In this document: one piece after another, positions 20,460 to 55,577 of the stretch
How positions within the stretch are numbered: the stretch's first letter is position 1
How the letters are laid out: every line of letters begins with the position of its first letter
From: Pseudoips prasinana
Lineage: Eukaryota > Arthropoda > Insecta > Lepidoptera > Nolidae
DNA length: 64,000 nt
Direction: 5' to 3'
NCBI GenBank assembly: GCA_951640165.1
Contig: OX621255.1
Span: forward strand, 25,332,001-25,396,000
Notes under the pieces: generated by a model
Told to the model about the DNA's origin: nothing
Seen by the model: only the letters and a program-made list of their open reading frames with translations
Database searches by the model: none
Made by a program: the position numbers and the translations under genes

Positions 20460-20860
20460 AGATTTCCAAGCGTGGGGATTATGGCACATCCCCTCAAATG
20501 ATGGACACAACCAAACCGCGGCCCCCAGTCCCCGCAGTCTTGATATTCCCTGTCTTGGTAACAGCCGTGGTTACGGCAGGGCAAGGGGTGCTAAGACGTG
20601 GCCCCCTTCAAGATGAACCGATGATCTTGTGACACATGGCGCAATAATCCCCACGCTTGGCAGTCTCGTCAGCGATTGCAATTTTCGTAAAAACGGGTAA
20701 ATACAAATTTTGGAACAATGATTTTCCACCTCACAAGATCATCGGTCCATCTTAGTCAGTCCGCGGGATGCGGGTAGCGCAAGACCGGCAACTGTGGAGA
20801 TCTTTGGGGGAGGCCTTTGTCCAGCTGTGGGCGTCTTTCGGCTGATATGATGAAGTTCTG
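20460..20860 (+). mobile_element. Repeat block with RTE-type tail
   Basis: 20460-20700 is a GC-richer stretch (ACCGCGGCCCCCAGTCCCCG) whose ends, TTTTACGAAAATTGCAATCG and its inverse at 20672-20695, are complementary; this suggests a nonautonomous element. 20740-20855 is an RTE-type tail (GGCGTCTTTCGGCTGATATG). Confidence 0.55.
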
Positions 20861-20937
20861 ACATTTTTTCAAGTGCTTTTTAAGTATATATAACGATGAA
20901 AATCATATTACTATATATGTATATGACCACATCTTTT

Positions 20938-21268
20938 TAATCAAAATGCAAAATCAATATCTAGTGTTAATTCCGCTAATTGTCAATTTAATCATGCCGG
21001 GATGCAATTTGCACCGCCCTCCCGCCCGAAAAATGAGCACATGCAAGAAGGACAATATAAAAAGCAAATTACATGCGTGTTTCAGTCCTCCACGGACCAT
21101 TCTCAAGGGCTGCTTACTCGTCGATTGCCCGAATTAGACACTTGTCTCATTCGGGCACTCAACGATGATTAAATTGACAATTTTATTAGCGGAATTAACA
21201 CTAGATATTGATTTTGTATTTTGATTGTTATGGATTTTCGCGAAGTAACGCCTGATTCCATTACACAT
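20938..21268. mobile_element. Palindromic MITE, family 3, copy 2
   Basis: The left arm is AGTGTTAATTCCGCTAATTG. The right arm is AGCGGAATTAACACTAGATA, continuing to GTAACGCCTGATTCCATTAC. The right end matches the left end of copy 1 inverted, so together the two copies define the complete termini. Confidence 0.75.
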
Positions 21269-21649
21269 CCTTTTTAAATTTGCGATAGGAGCTATTTGTC
21301 CTGTACAGCTAACTGCACTCGCTTTTGGGATATTTATAGGGTGCGCGGCGCCCGTACCCTCTCCATCTACGGCTTACAATACAGACGATTATAGCTAATG
21401 CTATGTATGCTGGAATGGCAAAAACTCTCAACTTGAGTCTGCTTCGCCGGACCGTCTCAACTGGGCCGTGAAACCGGTAGTAAATGAACCCGGAGAGTTT
21501 GATTCGCTGGGTCTTCTCAGTTGAGGCGCATAGGATCCGGTGTTAGTATTAAAGCGCAACCGTCGCAATACACACAAAGTAACTCCGTCATAGTAATAAT
21601 ATTCAATTCTTTGCTCAATATACAGAGTTCCATTTGGTCAAGATGTAGT

Positions 21650-21915
21650 TAACGGTCACCGTAGCTTAGTTGGTAGGTAGTGCTCCTGCCTACGAAGCTG
21701 GTGGTCCTGGGTTCGAATCCCGTTAAGTGCAAATATTTGTGTGATGAGCACGAATATTTGTTTCTGAGTCCTGGATGTTTTCTATGTATATAAGTATTTA
21801 TCTATCTATATAAGTATGTATATCGTCGCCTGGTACCCATAGCACAAGCTTTGCTTAGTTTGGGGCTAGGATGATCTGTGTGACATTGTCCCGAGATATT
21901 ATTATTATTATTAGT
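21650..21915 (+). mobile_element. tRNA-derived SINE, family A, copy 5
   Basis: Same head and body, with a 4-bp TAGG expansion in the A-box region (TTGGTAGGTAGTGC), and an ATTATTATTATTATTA tail. Confidence 0.85.
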
Positions 21916-22590
21916 TAAATATATCTAAAACAATAAGTATTGTCAATTTAAAAACCTTAAATTACCGATTTGACAAGAACTTCAAGAAATAATTATTACT
22001 CTAAGCATTTTTATCTTAAATTAAATTATATTCTACTTGATCAAATATAAGTCACTATCAAATAATCTACTTGTACCTAGAATTCAATATCTATAAGTAA
22101 TTTGTAAAATTATTCATGTTCCAACTATTTAGAAGCGCTTTAAGTCTATGTGGATAAAAACCGTATTTATTTATTTATTATTAACTTCTCATTGTATTTG
22201 TAAAATAATTACAATGATCTAGATAATCCTTTCACGTTTGATCGTTTGATCACATCAATAAAATTTTAATGGAGGTCGCACATTGATAATACTAATTATA
22301 GAGGCGTTATTTGAAAATCTACTCATTAAGCATGACTTTAGAATTGATATTCATTTCGATATGAAGCGTCAGTAAAACTGCATTTATAGTGTGGTTTATA
22401 GCAGGACTTTAACTGTCGACTTGTGTATCAAATTCTGATAATGAACGGAATTAATGTGATCTTTTATATGGCAAAATTGCAATGTTCATGGGCATTGTAG
22501 GGCAATGCGGATGATGCATTCCACCTGAAAGTTGTACATTTTTAATATTGCTTTGCGTATTTCTCATTCCAATTGTAAGTAAGTTGCTTA
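21916..22590. other. Intergenic DNA, nothing recognised
   Basis: AT-rich with no coding pattern and no repeat matched elsewhere in the window. Confidence 0.4.
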
Positions 22591-22594
22591 GTAC

Positions 22595-22835
22595 TGACTT
22601 ACTTATCGTATGGGCAGTGGTTACCCTAGTGTCAGAGTTGTTCAAGCCGCCCAATAGGCCTCTGACATGGCTTAACGACTATAACTGGGACCGACAGCTT
22701 AACGTGCTCTCCGAAGCACGGAGACGCTCTAAATTAAACTACTTTGGTGGTCACCCATCTATGGACCGACCGTGATCCTAGTTGCTTAACCTCGCCGATC
22801 GCTTATTCGCTATGGACCGGTAAGAGCATCTAGTT
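22595..22835 (+). repeat. CGTATGGGCAGTGG family copy
   Basis: It contains GTTGTTCAAGCCGCCCAATA, then GACCGACAGCTTAACGTGCT, and ends GGACCGGTAAGAGCATCTA. Confidence 0.75.
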
Positions 22836-23422
22836 ATGAATACCTTGCTTATTTTCAAGTATGAATTGAGTTCCTCGATATCCCATAGTACCGAAAACCT
22901 TCGATATTTTATAAATTTATACTTACTTTTAAATGAGAGCTCGGAGAAGTATGTGTGAAGTGACATTATAATAATAAGAGGATGTAGTCAGAAAGATTTA
23001 AAAAAGTATGTTGATATGTTTTGGGCATTGAGAAAGGATGAAAGAAAGGAGAATGGCAAAATTATTATATTGTATTTAGATGGCAAATCAGGAATAAGAT
23101 AAAAACATTTCCGGCTGACCCCGAGCCCTTACAACCGTAGTTTCTAGCGCATTGGCGCATTTGTATCACATAGAGCGATGGTTGCACGAAAGGTCCCTAA
23201 AATACGAACCTATCATACATCCTTATATGAGAAACTGCCATGAGCAGCGGGTCAAACTCCAAAGAGGTATTTAGTTTGTAGTCTTACATCCTTAACAACT
23301 TCATCCTCCGCTTGGGTCTGTCCGGTGACGCATAAAAAACCGGCTAACTGTAAACGTCATATAAATAATAAAAAAAAAACTGGCACATCTCAACTGTCAC
23401 AATGTGAACGCGCCATAAAGGC
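22836..23422. other. Upstream region of the 5'-nucleotidase gene
   Basis: No repeat was recognised. The region presumably holds regulatory sequence for the gene starting near 23456, but no specific factor site can be supported. Confidence 0.35.
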
Positions 23423-23458
23423 TAAAATATGCTCCGCCCATCTATCAATTCACTCAGT
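23423..23458 (+). promoter_or_regulatory. Candidate core promoter of the 5'-nucleotidase gene
   Basis: A TATA-like TAAAATAT at 23423-23430 lies about 30 bp before TCAGT (23454-23458), the arthropod initiator. The first ATG in frame with the signal peptide is about 92 bp downstream. The spacing fits a standard insect core promoter; use of the site is inferred. Confidence 0.5.
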
Positions 23459-23547
23459 ACGATATCATTCGCGGGCGAAGCAACACGCCCGCGTGTTGCA
23501 AAATATACGAATAAAATTGCAATAAAATCGTGTTTTAGTCAAGAAAA

Positions 23548-47787
<24,240 letters not shown>

Positions 47788-47829
47788 GTAAGTGAACTTG
47801 TCTTCTATAGATACATACACATACATACA

Positions 47830-48245
47830 TAGACTCACGCCTGTTTCCCAGAGGGGTAGGCAGAGACAACGGATTTCCATTTGTCACGATCTTTGCACAC
47901 GTCTTTTGCCTCGATTACTGTCATTATATTCTTCATACATGCTCGCCGGTTTAGGGTACTTCTGACCTGCCCTTTCTTGAGAACGTCTCCGATTTGGTCA
48001 GAGAATGTTCGACGAGGTCTTCCCCTTCCGGTTGTTCCATTCACACAGGCCATGTATACTTCTTTGGTCAATCACCATGACCAAACCATCTTAGCATTCC
48101 TTTTTCAATCTTTGTGACTACATCCTCTTTCACACCACAACGCTCTCTTACATCAGTATTTCGAATTCTGTCTCTCAAAGTCACACCACACATACTTCTC
48201 AGAGCTCTCATTTCCACTGCATTTATTTTACTTTCATTCTTTTTC
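47830..48245 (-). pseudogene. RTE-type LINE ORF C-terminus, second family
   Basis: Read on the minus strand: ESKINAVEMRALRSMCGVTL, RDRIRNTDVRERCGVKEDVV, then after damage [20 protein letters not shown] and a [15 protein letters not shown] end at about 47840. It lies in intron 2 of the 5'-nucleotidase gene in antisense. Confidence 0.82.
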
Positions 48246-48519
48246 TTCTATAGATAACTAGTTAATACACAGCCATCTGAGTAACAGTTAACTGATAAAC
48301 TACATATACTATTTTTTTTTAATCGAAACGCCCGTACTAGCATATCTAATCATCAATCGTTCTATTCCGTTGATGAATTTATACATTTCAAATCTAATAT
48401 GTTGACATAATAATATGTAATTTATGATTGTGATTTGCTGACTATGTTGTGACCTATTTTCTTTTTTATGTTTTTGAACAAATTATTATGTATTTGACTC
48501 AAGTTTAGTTTATAGTATA

Positions 48520-49970
48520 CTAGCTGGTGCCCGCGACTTCGTCCGCGTCAATTTTGAATGATGACCGATGTAACTACTTACTTCTAGCTTAATCTAAATA
48601 ATATAACTTCCAAAATTTAAGAAAACCTAACCTAAAAATAACCCAACTAAGAAAGAAACTAAAGACTAGGTACTTTGCTAAGGACCCGATATCATCAACC
48701 AAAAAAATCAAAGAATACATATCAATTGTCCTTAAATATAGCCAGTAAGTCAAATAAAGTAAAATAATAATCAACGATGCATTAATCACAACGGTAACTC
48801 CCATTAGATTAGGTTGCGACCACGGCATTGATTAGTCTAAAATCACATTTTGTGAACGAAACCATAGCGCGATCTAAAACAATGATTACGCCGTCTACTA
48901 ACAAAAATATAAACTTGTAAAGCGGTAAAATTAAGATGTGTGCATATTTTTGGGATTTAGGCGACCATCTAATGATTTCGTTTTGGGCTACCTTTTATTT
49001 CAAGCATTTATTCATTGTAACCGATATGCCAAATAAGTTCCGCGATCTGAAACGATATTAACACCATCTAGTTACAAAATTGTGAACTTGTAGAGCAGTA
49101 AAATTAAAATGAATATTGTTTGGGTGCGATCATCTCGACACCAACAATTTATACTGCGCTAACTCGAATTTTGGATTAAATTGTTTTCTATCCCAATTTG
49201 ATTAAAATGACATTTTTTAATTTGTTATAAAAATTATGAAAAAAGAAGTTACAAATCTTATAAAACGCTAAATCTTTACTAAGACGACGACAACTACGAT
49301 ATTTTAAGCAACTTGGCATAAAAAACAATATTATGTATAATTCGAGTTGGCGTAAATTGATGGTGACGTTCAATTGAATCAGTTTTGGATTACTTTTTTA
49401 ACAACAAATTATTCCTTGAATTTTGACTTAAAAATATGTGTTGCTTTATTTTTAACTGAAAACCAAATACCAATTTTCATGAGTATAACTCCAAAAAAAA
49501 CAAAATTTTCATACAAACTTATATCCCCTATTTTAGTCGTCCTTAGGGGTGGAATTAATTTTTAACTGAAATGCCAAATAGCAATTTTCATGCTTTTAAC
49601 TTTAAACTTGTCACATTTTTCATACAAACTTACATCCCCAATTTTACGCCCTTGGGGGTAGAATTTACAAAAATCCTAGAATATATATTTTAATTTTTAA
49701 TTGCAAGGCCAAATACCAAAGCCTATAACATAAAAAATGACGGATTTTCATAAAATATTTCATCCCTTATTTTACTCCCTTAGGGGTGGTATTTTCAAAA
49801 CCCTTCTTTAGTGGATGCCTCCGTCATAAAATGTACCTAATGTCAAAATTTCAAGTCTCTAACGCCAGCCGTTTAGACTGTGAGTTCATAATTGATGTCA
49901 GTCAGTATAAACTTAACCCTATTTTGCGCCCTTGGGGATGGAATTTCCAAAAATCCTGAAATATATGTTT
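48520..49970. mobile_element. Helitron-like element cut by the Gypsy insertion
   Basis: It starts CTAGCTGGTGCCCGCGACTT at 48520 (inverted 3' end). From 49440 to 49970 it has four or so degenerate units of about 120-130 bp, each with a form of CAAATACCAATTTTCATG, CATACAAACTTATATCCCC and CCCTTAGGGGTGGAATT. The unit series stops at 49970, where the Gypsy LTR begins. Confidence 0.6.
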
Positions 49971-50361
49971 TGTAAGCGGGGTATGTGTGAGGAGATAATT
50001 TAAACTCACAAGACAGCTAACAATAATTATTTATTTACATTTCGGTGGCAGAATTTACAAAGTTAGGTCGGACGTTTAAATAAATAGCCTAACGCAATTA
50101 AAACAATAGTGGAAACGTTACGTTAAACAAGGCTGGGATCTAATAACAGATGAAACTAACAGAATGAACTAAGGAATCCCTACGCGCGGTGTGTACCGTC
50201 TGAGTGGTGTGCGGAACGCTAACGTCGCCAACACAGCCAAACGTATGATACACGCCGCTGCGCTAGCTCGGGCTCAGCAAGGGGCGAGGTAATCCCGACC
50301 GACCTAAGTCGATACGGAGGAGTACACTCGAAGCGTGCCGAACGCGAACTGCCGCTGCTTT
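49971..50361 (-). mobile_element. Ty3/Gypsy 3' LTR, distal part
   Basis: It begins TGTAAGCGGG on the plus strand, so the LTR ends CCCGCTTACA on its own strand. It contains AATAAATAATT (possible poly(A) signal). It is broken at 50349-50361 by the Jockey insertion; the other part is 61034-61179. Combined LTR length is about 0.52 kb with TGTAA/TTACA ends. Confidence 0.8.
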
Positions 50362-50377
50362 TTTTTTTTTTTTTTTT

Positions 50378-50641
50378 AACGTGACGCGTGCAGTTAGCCT
50401 CTCGGCTTTTACTGCTTCACCGGACAGTAGGGGTGAGCGTGGGCTCTAACCGGCCTAGCAAATATAAACTACAAACTAAGTACCCGCGCCGGAGGGCGCC
50501 CCCTGTGGGGCTCGAACCTCGGCTCTGGGCGGATACTGACGGGGAGAGGGCGAGAGATCATGGTTTTTAGGGAGTTTAGTGCAACTTTCGCTCTACGTTA
50601 ATGACATGACGCGGCCCCCCGTCCGCGTTGAGGGGGGCTTT
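50378..50641 (-). other. Jockey 3' UTR
   Basis: It lies between the ORF2 stop (50642-50644, minus) and the poly(A) tail. It is GC-rich with CCGGCGCGGGTACTTAG on the minus strand. It is separated from the rest of the Jockey by the CR1-like insert. Confidence 0.75.
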
Positions 50642-51217
50642 TTATCGGTACGATATGCAAACTAAGGGTCATGGAGGACGCTGGTGGTCGCGACGCGTTC
50701 GCGGTCGTACTCGCATCCGGCGAGTACGAAATATCGGTTGTGCAGTGTTGCGACATCCTACAAAAATGGCCGTCATAGCCGAACAGTCTATAACCGTTTG
50801 CTCCGTGATAAAAATAAAAAAAGCTGTTTAAAGTGCAGTGTGAACGTTAATATTGTGTTATAATTACTTATAGAACAGTTATTAGTGTTATCACAAAGTA
50901 TCGAACAACAATTAATCGTATTAAAGGTTAATAAAAACAATTCATATTCAATTCTTTATAAAAAAGAAGTAAATCAGTGTCTTGTTACAAACCGCCGAGC
51001 TGTGTTGAAAAAAACGCGTAAGCGCCGCGTTTTTCACGGCGCTTATGACCTTCTCGTCGGCGAAATCCAAGCAACGAAGAGTGTGCATATCTTTCATTGC
51101 TACTCGTCGTGTTTTTTACCCTGCGCGTACGCAAGTGAGTCATCGCAACTTAACTAAAAGCACCTTCTATTTGTTTAAAAGTAACTTTTGAGTGCCGCAA
51201 CGATACAAACATCGAAA

Positions 51218-52288
51218 ATGCAATGTGCAGCTTGTCAGTCGCCTGTCGAAGATCACCTATATTTGAAATGCCGGCTGTGTTTATTATTTTATCATAATCT
51301 TTGTATCAGCATATCTAATAAGGAGTTTAAAAACCTTAGTAATGATTCCAAGGCTAAATGGTCATGTCCGGCGTGTCGCAGTAATGCTCCTAAGAGTGAT
51401 AATTCTAACACGCCGGTCCGGCCAGTGGTGTCACCCGGTTCGCGTTCTAACATTAATGCGGCTAGGCGCGGGGCGACTGAGCCGCGCGCCGCTAAGGATA
51501 CGAATACTTCCTGCTCGCCCTCTAGTTTATCACGTTCCGATATCCGCACTATAATAAAGGAAGAACTGCAGGCATGCATGACTGATTTCAAGACCAATAT
51601 TAATAGCCAATTACGTGAAATGAAAGACGATATTAGAAATTTCAAAGATTCGATTACTTTTATGAACAAGAATTTCGAGCAACTAAATACTGACATAAAA
51701 GCATACAAAGTAGATATCGATCGCATCAAGAATGAAAATGAATGTCTTAAAAATGATATCATGGCTATATCAGCGCGCTGTACCCAATTAGACCAACTTA
51801 TGCGTTCTTCCAATCTAGAAATTCAATGCGTACCTGAACATAAGACGGAAAACATAATTTCAATAGTCAAACAACTTGGTAAAGTGGTGGCTTGCCCCAT
51901 TAACGATACAGAGATAACATACTGCAGTAGAATTGCTAAAAAACACCCGGAAAGTCAACGCCCCCGTGCAATACTGGTAAGACTAAGCAGCCCCCGTTTA
52001 CGCGATACTCTTTTAGCGGCTACTATAAAGTATAACAAGCTGCACCCTGATGAAAAGCTGAACTCGAGTCAATTGAGTATTGGCGGAAATAAGAAATCTA
52101 TATATGTGTCTGAAAATTTATCGCCCGAGAACAAGTCACTTCACGCTGCAGCGCGATTCAAAGCCAAAGAACTAAACTACAAGCACGTATGGGTGCGTAG
52201 CGGTCGTATATATATGCGTAAAACTGATACATCTGAATATATTTATGTGCGCAATGCAGTAACTTTAGATAAACTGTCAAATCAGTAA
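51218..52288 (+). CDS. CR1-like ORF1: PHD finger / coiled coil / FP-like
   Basis: ATG at 51218 is used because the frame's upstream extension to 51188 begins with TTG. Residues 3-52 form a C4HC3 PHD-type finger (CAAC, LKCRLC, YHNLC, WSCPAC). A Ser/Pro-rich linker follows, then a coiled coil of about 90 residues (REMKDDIRNFKDSITFMNKN). The C-terminal domain opens SSNLEIQCVPEHKTENIISI and resembles the baculovirus FP25K-like domain found in many insect LINE ORF1 proteins. No breaks (356 codons). Its likely role is RNA binding and particle formation, with the finger perhaps guiding chromatin contact. Confidence 0.85.
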   Translation: MQCAACQSPVEDHLYLKCRLCLLFYHNLCISISNKEFKNLSNDSKAKWSCPACRSNAPKSDNSNTPVRPVVSPGSRSNINAARRGATEPRAAKDTNTSCSPSSLSRSDIRTIIKEELQACMTDFKTNINSQLREMKDDIRNFKDSITFMNKNFEQLNTDIKAYKVDIDRIKNENECLKNDIMAISARCTQLDQLMRSSNLEIQCVPEHKTENIISIVKQLGKVVACPINDTEITYCSRIAKKHPESQRPRAILVRLSSPRLRDTLLAATIKYNKLHPDEKLNSSQLSIGGNKKSIYVSENLSPENKSLHAAARFKAKELNYKHVWVRSGRIYMRKTDTSEYIYVRNAVTLDKLSNQ

Positions 52289-52336
52289 TTATTGTATTAT
52301 TCGTCATCTTTTTGTACTCCATAAAAATAATCTTTA

Positions 52337-55256
52337 GTTAATACTTATTACATTTTTAAAATTCTCGTCCATAAGTATATATTTTCAAAACGTTAGAGGT
52401 TTACGCACTAAGACGTTAGAATTATATAGACATGTTTTGAGCTGTGATTACGACGTTATTGTACTGTGTGAAACATGGTTAAACCATACTATATTTAACT
52501 CAGAAATGTTTGATGATCGTTACACTATATATAGACGTGATCGAGAGACCAGTGAATTTCACAAAAATAAATCAGGTGGTGGTGTTTTAATCGCTATATC
52601 TAGGCGTTTTGACTCACGTAGGCTAACCCAGATAGAGAGTGGCTGCGAAGACCTTTGGGTGGAACTAGATATGAGTAAATCACGGAACTCTCCAGATAAA
52701 TTGTACATATGTGCCGTTTATTTACCTCCCCCGGTTCAAAAACATATTTTTGAACATTTTATAGACAATACTAATCGTATTTTAGAATCACATTTTAATA
52801 CATTAATATTAGGGGATTTTAATCTAAGTTCAGTAACGTGGCCCAGTAATGAGACCATTACATCTTTGCCGCCATCTTTTCCTGGCCCACTCGGGAACAA
52901 ATTACTCGATTTTATAGCTCTCAATAACTTAAGGCAAGAAAACACAATACTTAATAACCAAGGAAAAATTTTAGACCTAGTACTCTCTACTGAAACAATT
53001 GACCATATGCAAGAAAGCAAATACGTTCTCAGCAATATTGACCCATACCATCCGCCTTTGGAATTTGTCTTATCGCAATATCCTACAATAGGACTTTCCC
53101 CCAAAATTCCCAGTGATAAGTATAATTTTTACAAAGCAGATTATAATAAAATTATAAGCGAACTCAAGTCTATCCCATGGGTTGAAGAACTCTCGGTTTT
53201 GACGAGCGTGGATGATATGGTGGATATGTTTTATAGGACGATCAGAGAAACAATTTCAAAATATGTACCTCTAAGTAAGATTACACATCAAAAGTATCCC
53301 TGCTGGTACACTAAGGAACTCATAAAGTTGTTAAAAGAGAAGCATAAAATACGTACAAGGTACTACAAATACGGGAATCCTCTGGATGAGTTGTCTTTTT
53401 TGTCACTGAAAAAACGTTGTTTATTATTAATAGAATCGTGCTACAGGAACTATATTGATAACTTGGAGAACTCCTTTTCAAAGAATCCAAAATTATTTTG
53501 GACTCACTTAAAAAATAAACGCCAAAACAGAAGTACTTATCCATCATCAATGTATTTAGATAACAGGCAAGTTTCTAATGGTTCTGGTATTTGTAATCTT
53601 TTTGCGTCCTATTTTGCGTCTGTTTATAAGACACCATCTTCAATTTCCACACATTATCGTGACCCTACATTACAGTGTTCGTCAAATACTGAGTACTTGG
53701 CGGCAATGTCTTTCTCTCAGAATGAGGTGCTAACGGGCCTTAAACGTTTGGATCGAAATAAAGGAGCCGGTCCCGATGGTATACCCAGTCTTTTTGCAAT
53801 AGAATGTCGTGAAGCGCTCTCCTTACCGCTCTCGATAATATATAACAGGTCAATAGAATCCGGATACTTTCCTACCGCATGGAAGGATTCGAAGGTTGTG
53901 CCCATTCCTAAACCAGGGGATATTGCAGCTATAAAAAATTATAGGCCAATTTCTATATTACCTGTTTTCGGTAAATTATTTGAAACATTAATAAAACCCA
54001 CTATTAATTGGCATATAAAGCAACGAATATCACCACAGCAGTTTGGTTTCCACAGTTCTCGATCCACAACAACCAACCTTATTTCATTTGTGACCTTTTT
54101 GACTGATTCAGTTGATTCTAACATCCCAGTTGACACAATTTACACTGATATAAGCAAAGCGTTCGATACCGTCGACCACAATATCCTTATTAGTAAACTC
54201 TCCAAATTTGGTATAGCCGGAAACTTGCTAAACTGGTTTTCCTCGTATTTAAGCAATCGGACTTCCAGGGTAGTTGTTAGTGGTTATTCATCTCAATCAT
54301 TTATAGCACAATCAGGCGTGCCCCAAGGATCGATTCTCGGCCCGATTCTGTTTAATCTATTTATAAACGATATTGTACCACTGTTCAAACATAGTAAATG
54401 TTATCTTTATGCAGATGATCTCAAGCTGACAAAACAAATAAAAACTCAACGAGACGCTTTTCTGCTGCAGGAAGATTTGAATTGTTTAGTTGACTGGTGT
54501 GGTAGGAATGGCCTAGCATTGAACATAGAAAAATGTAAATATATACGATTCTCACGCAGTACTCGACTGAACTCGCAGATATACACTATCAATGGTAAGG
54601 CATTGGAAGAAGTGACTACAATCAGAGATTTGGGAGTTCATTTGGATAGTAAAATCAGATTCCACACTCATATTGATAAAATAGCAAACAAAGCCTTTCA
54701 AATGCTAGGCTTTGTTATAAGGAATTCTAAAGACTTCAAAAAACCACAAACAAAAATTATACTTTTCTCAACCTTAGTTCGATCTAGTCTAGAGTACTGT
54801 GCACAGGTCTGGTCACCACACTATGACATACACATTAAGCGTCTTGAGAGAGTGCAAAAACGTTTTCTCTGGCACCTTTCATATCAGTGTCACAAAGCGA
54901 AAGTATTGCCGACATATGAAAGTCGCCTAAAACATTTTAAGCTCCTTAGTTTATCCGATCGGAGAAAATTATTGGACCAGATTTTCCTACATAAATTAAT
55001 TAATGGTGACCTAGACTGTTCGACTCTTTTAGAAAAAATAAATGTAAATGCGCCATCAAAGTTACCCCGTGCAAGTAAATACGCTCTTTTTTCAATCAAA
55101 TCATCGAAAACCAACCTGGGTCAAAACGCCACTATGAACAGATTATTAAGTCAGTACAATAAACTAACGAAAAATCTTGAAATCGGTTTGGATATTTTCT
55201 CAAACAGCCTTCCAAAATTTAAAAGAAACATAATGGCATCTTTAAATGTTTCATAA
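52337..55256 (+). CDS. CR1-like ORF2: endonuclease and reverse transcriptase
   Basis: The frame is open from the codon after a TAG at about 52334 to TAA at 55256. No ATG precedes the endonuclease core; the conserved start ISIYFQNVRGLRTKTLELYR lies upstream of the TTG at 52437, so initiation is probably non-AUG or by a mutated start. Endonuclease signs are VLCETWL, AVYLPP, ILGDFNLS and DPYHPPLEF. RT signs are KGAGPDGIPS, NYRPISILPVFGKLFE, QFGFHSSRSTTTNL, DISKAFDTVDH, GVPQGSILGPILFNLFINDI, YADDLKL and LGVHLDSKIRF. There is no internal stop over about 970 codons, so the copy may be recent. Confidence 0.9.
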
Positions 55257-55543
55257 TATATATATATATATCTAAAATATATCAATATGGTGAAGTGGTC
55301 TCGAACATGTTTATGTGTTTGTGTTATGCATGCCTAGTTATTTTCCTGGTTAGTTATAATAAATTAGGTTTTAGTACTCTTTGGATTTGTAGTAATATAA
55401 GTAGTTATAGTAATCTTAAGTTTAGTAAGTAATTAAAAAAGAACTGTCATTTACCATGCCGTGGCGACTTGTAAGTAAAGCAACATTTAGCACGTAATTT
55501 TATAACATGTATGTATTCAATGTATTAGTGTATGTTTTGTAAG

Positions 55544-55575
<32 letters not shown>

Positions 55576-55577
55576 AT
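55257..55577 (+). other. CR1-like 3' UTR and AAAT tail
   Basis: AT-rich, ending GTTTTGTAAGTTGTCCTAAA and an AAATAAAT run. The same end form occurs at 11560-11582 in a truncated copy. Confidence 0.75.

Larger units (their letters stand above)
50654..55577 (+). mobile_element. CR1/L2-like non-LTR retrotransposon, ORFs intact
   Basis: A 4.9-kb plus-strand LINE: a 5' UTR of about 560 bp, ORF1 (PHD finger, coiled coil, FP25K-like domain), ORF2 (endonuclease and reverse transcriptase), a 320-bp 3' UTR and an (AAAT)n tail at 55552-55577 instead of poly(A). CGA flanks it (50651-50653 and 55578-55580), joining the split Jockey ORF2. The RT order and the YADD motif place it in the CR1/L2 part of the Jockey superfamily; the exact clade was not determined. 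Confidence 0.85.

Noticed and set aside
51292..51813. A 173-codon minus-strand ORF
   Set aside because: It is antisense to the intact LINE ORF1 and has no family signature.
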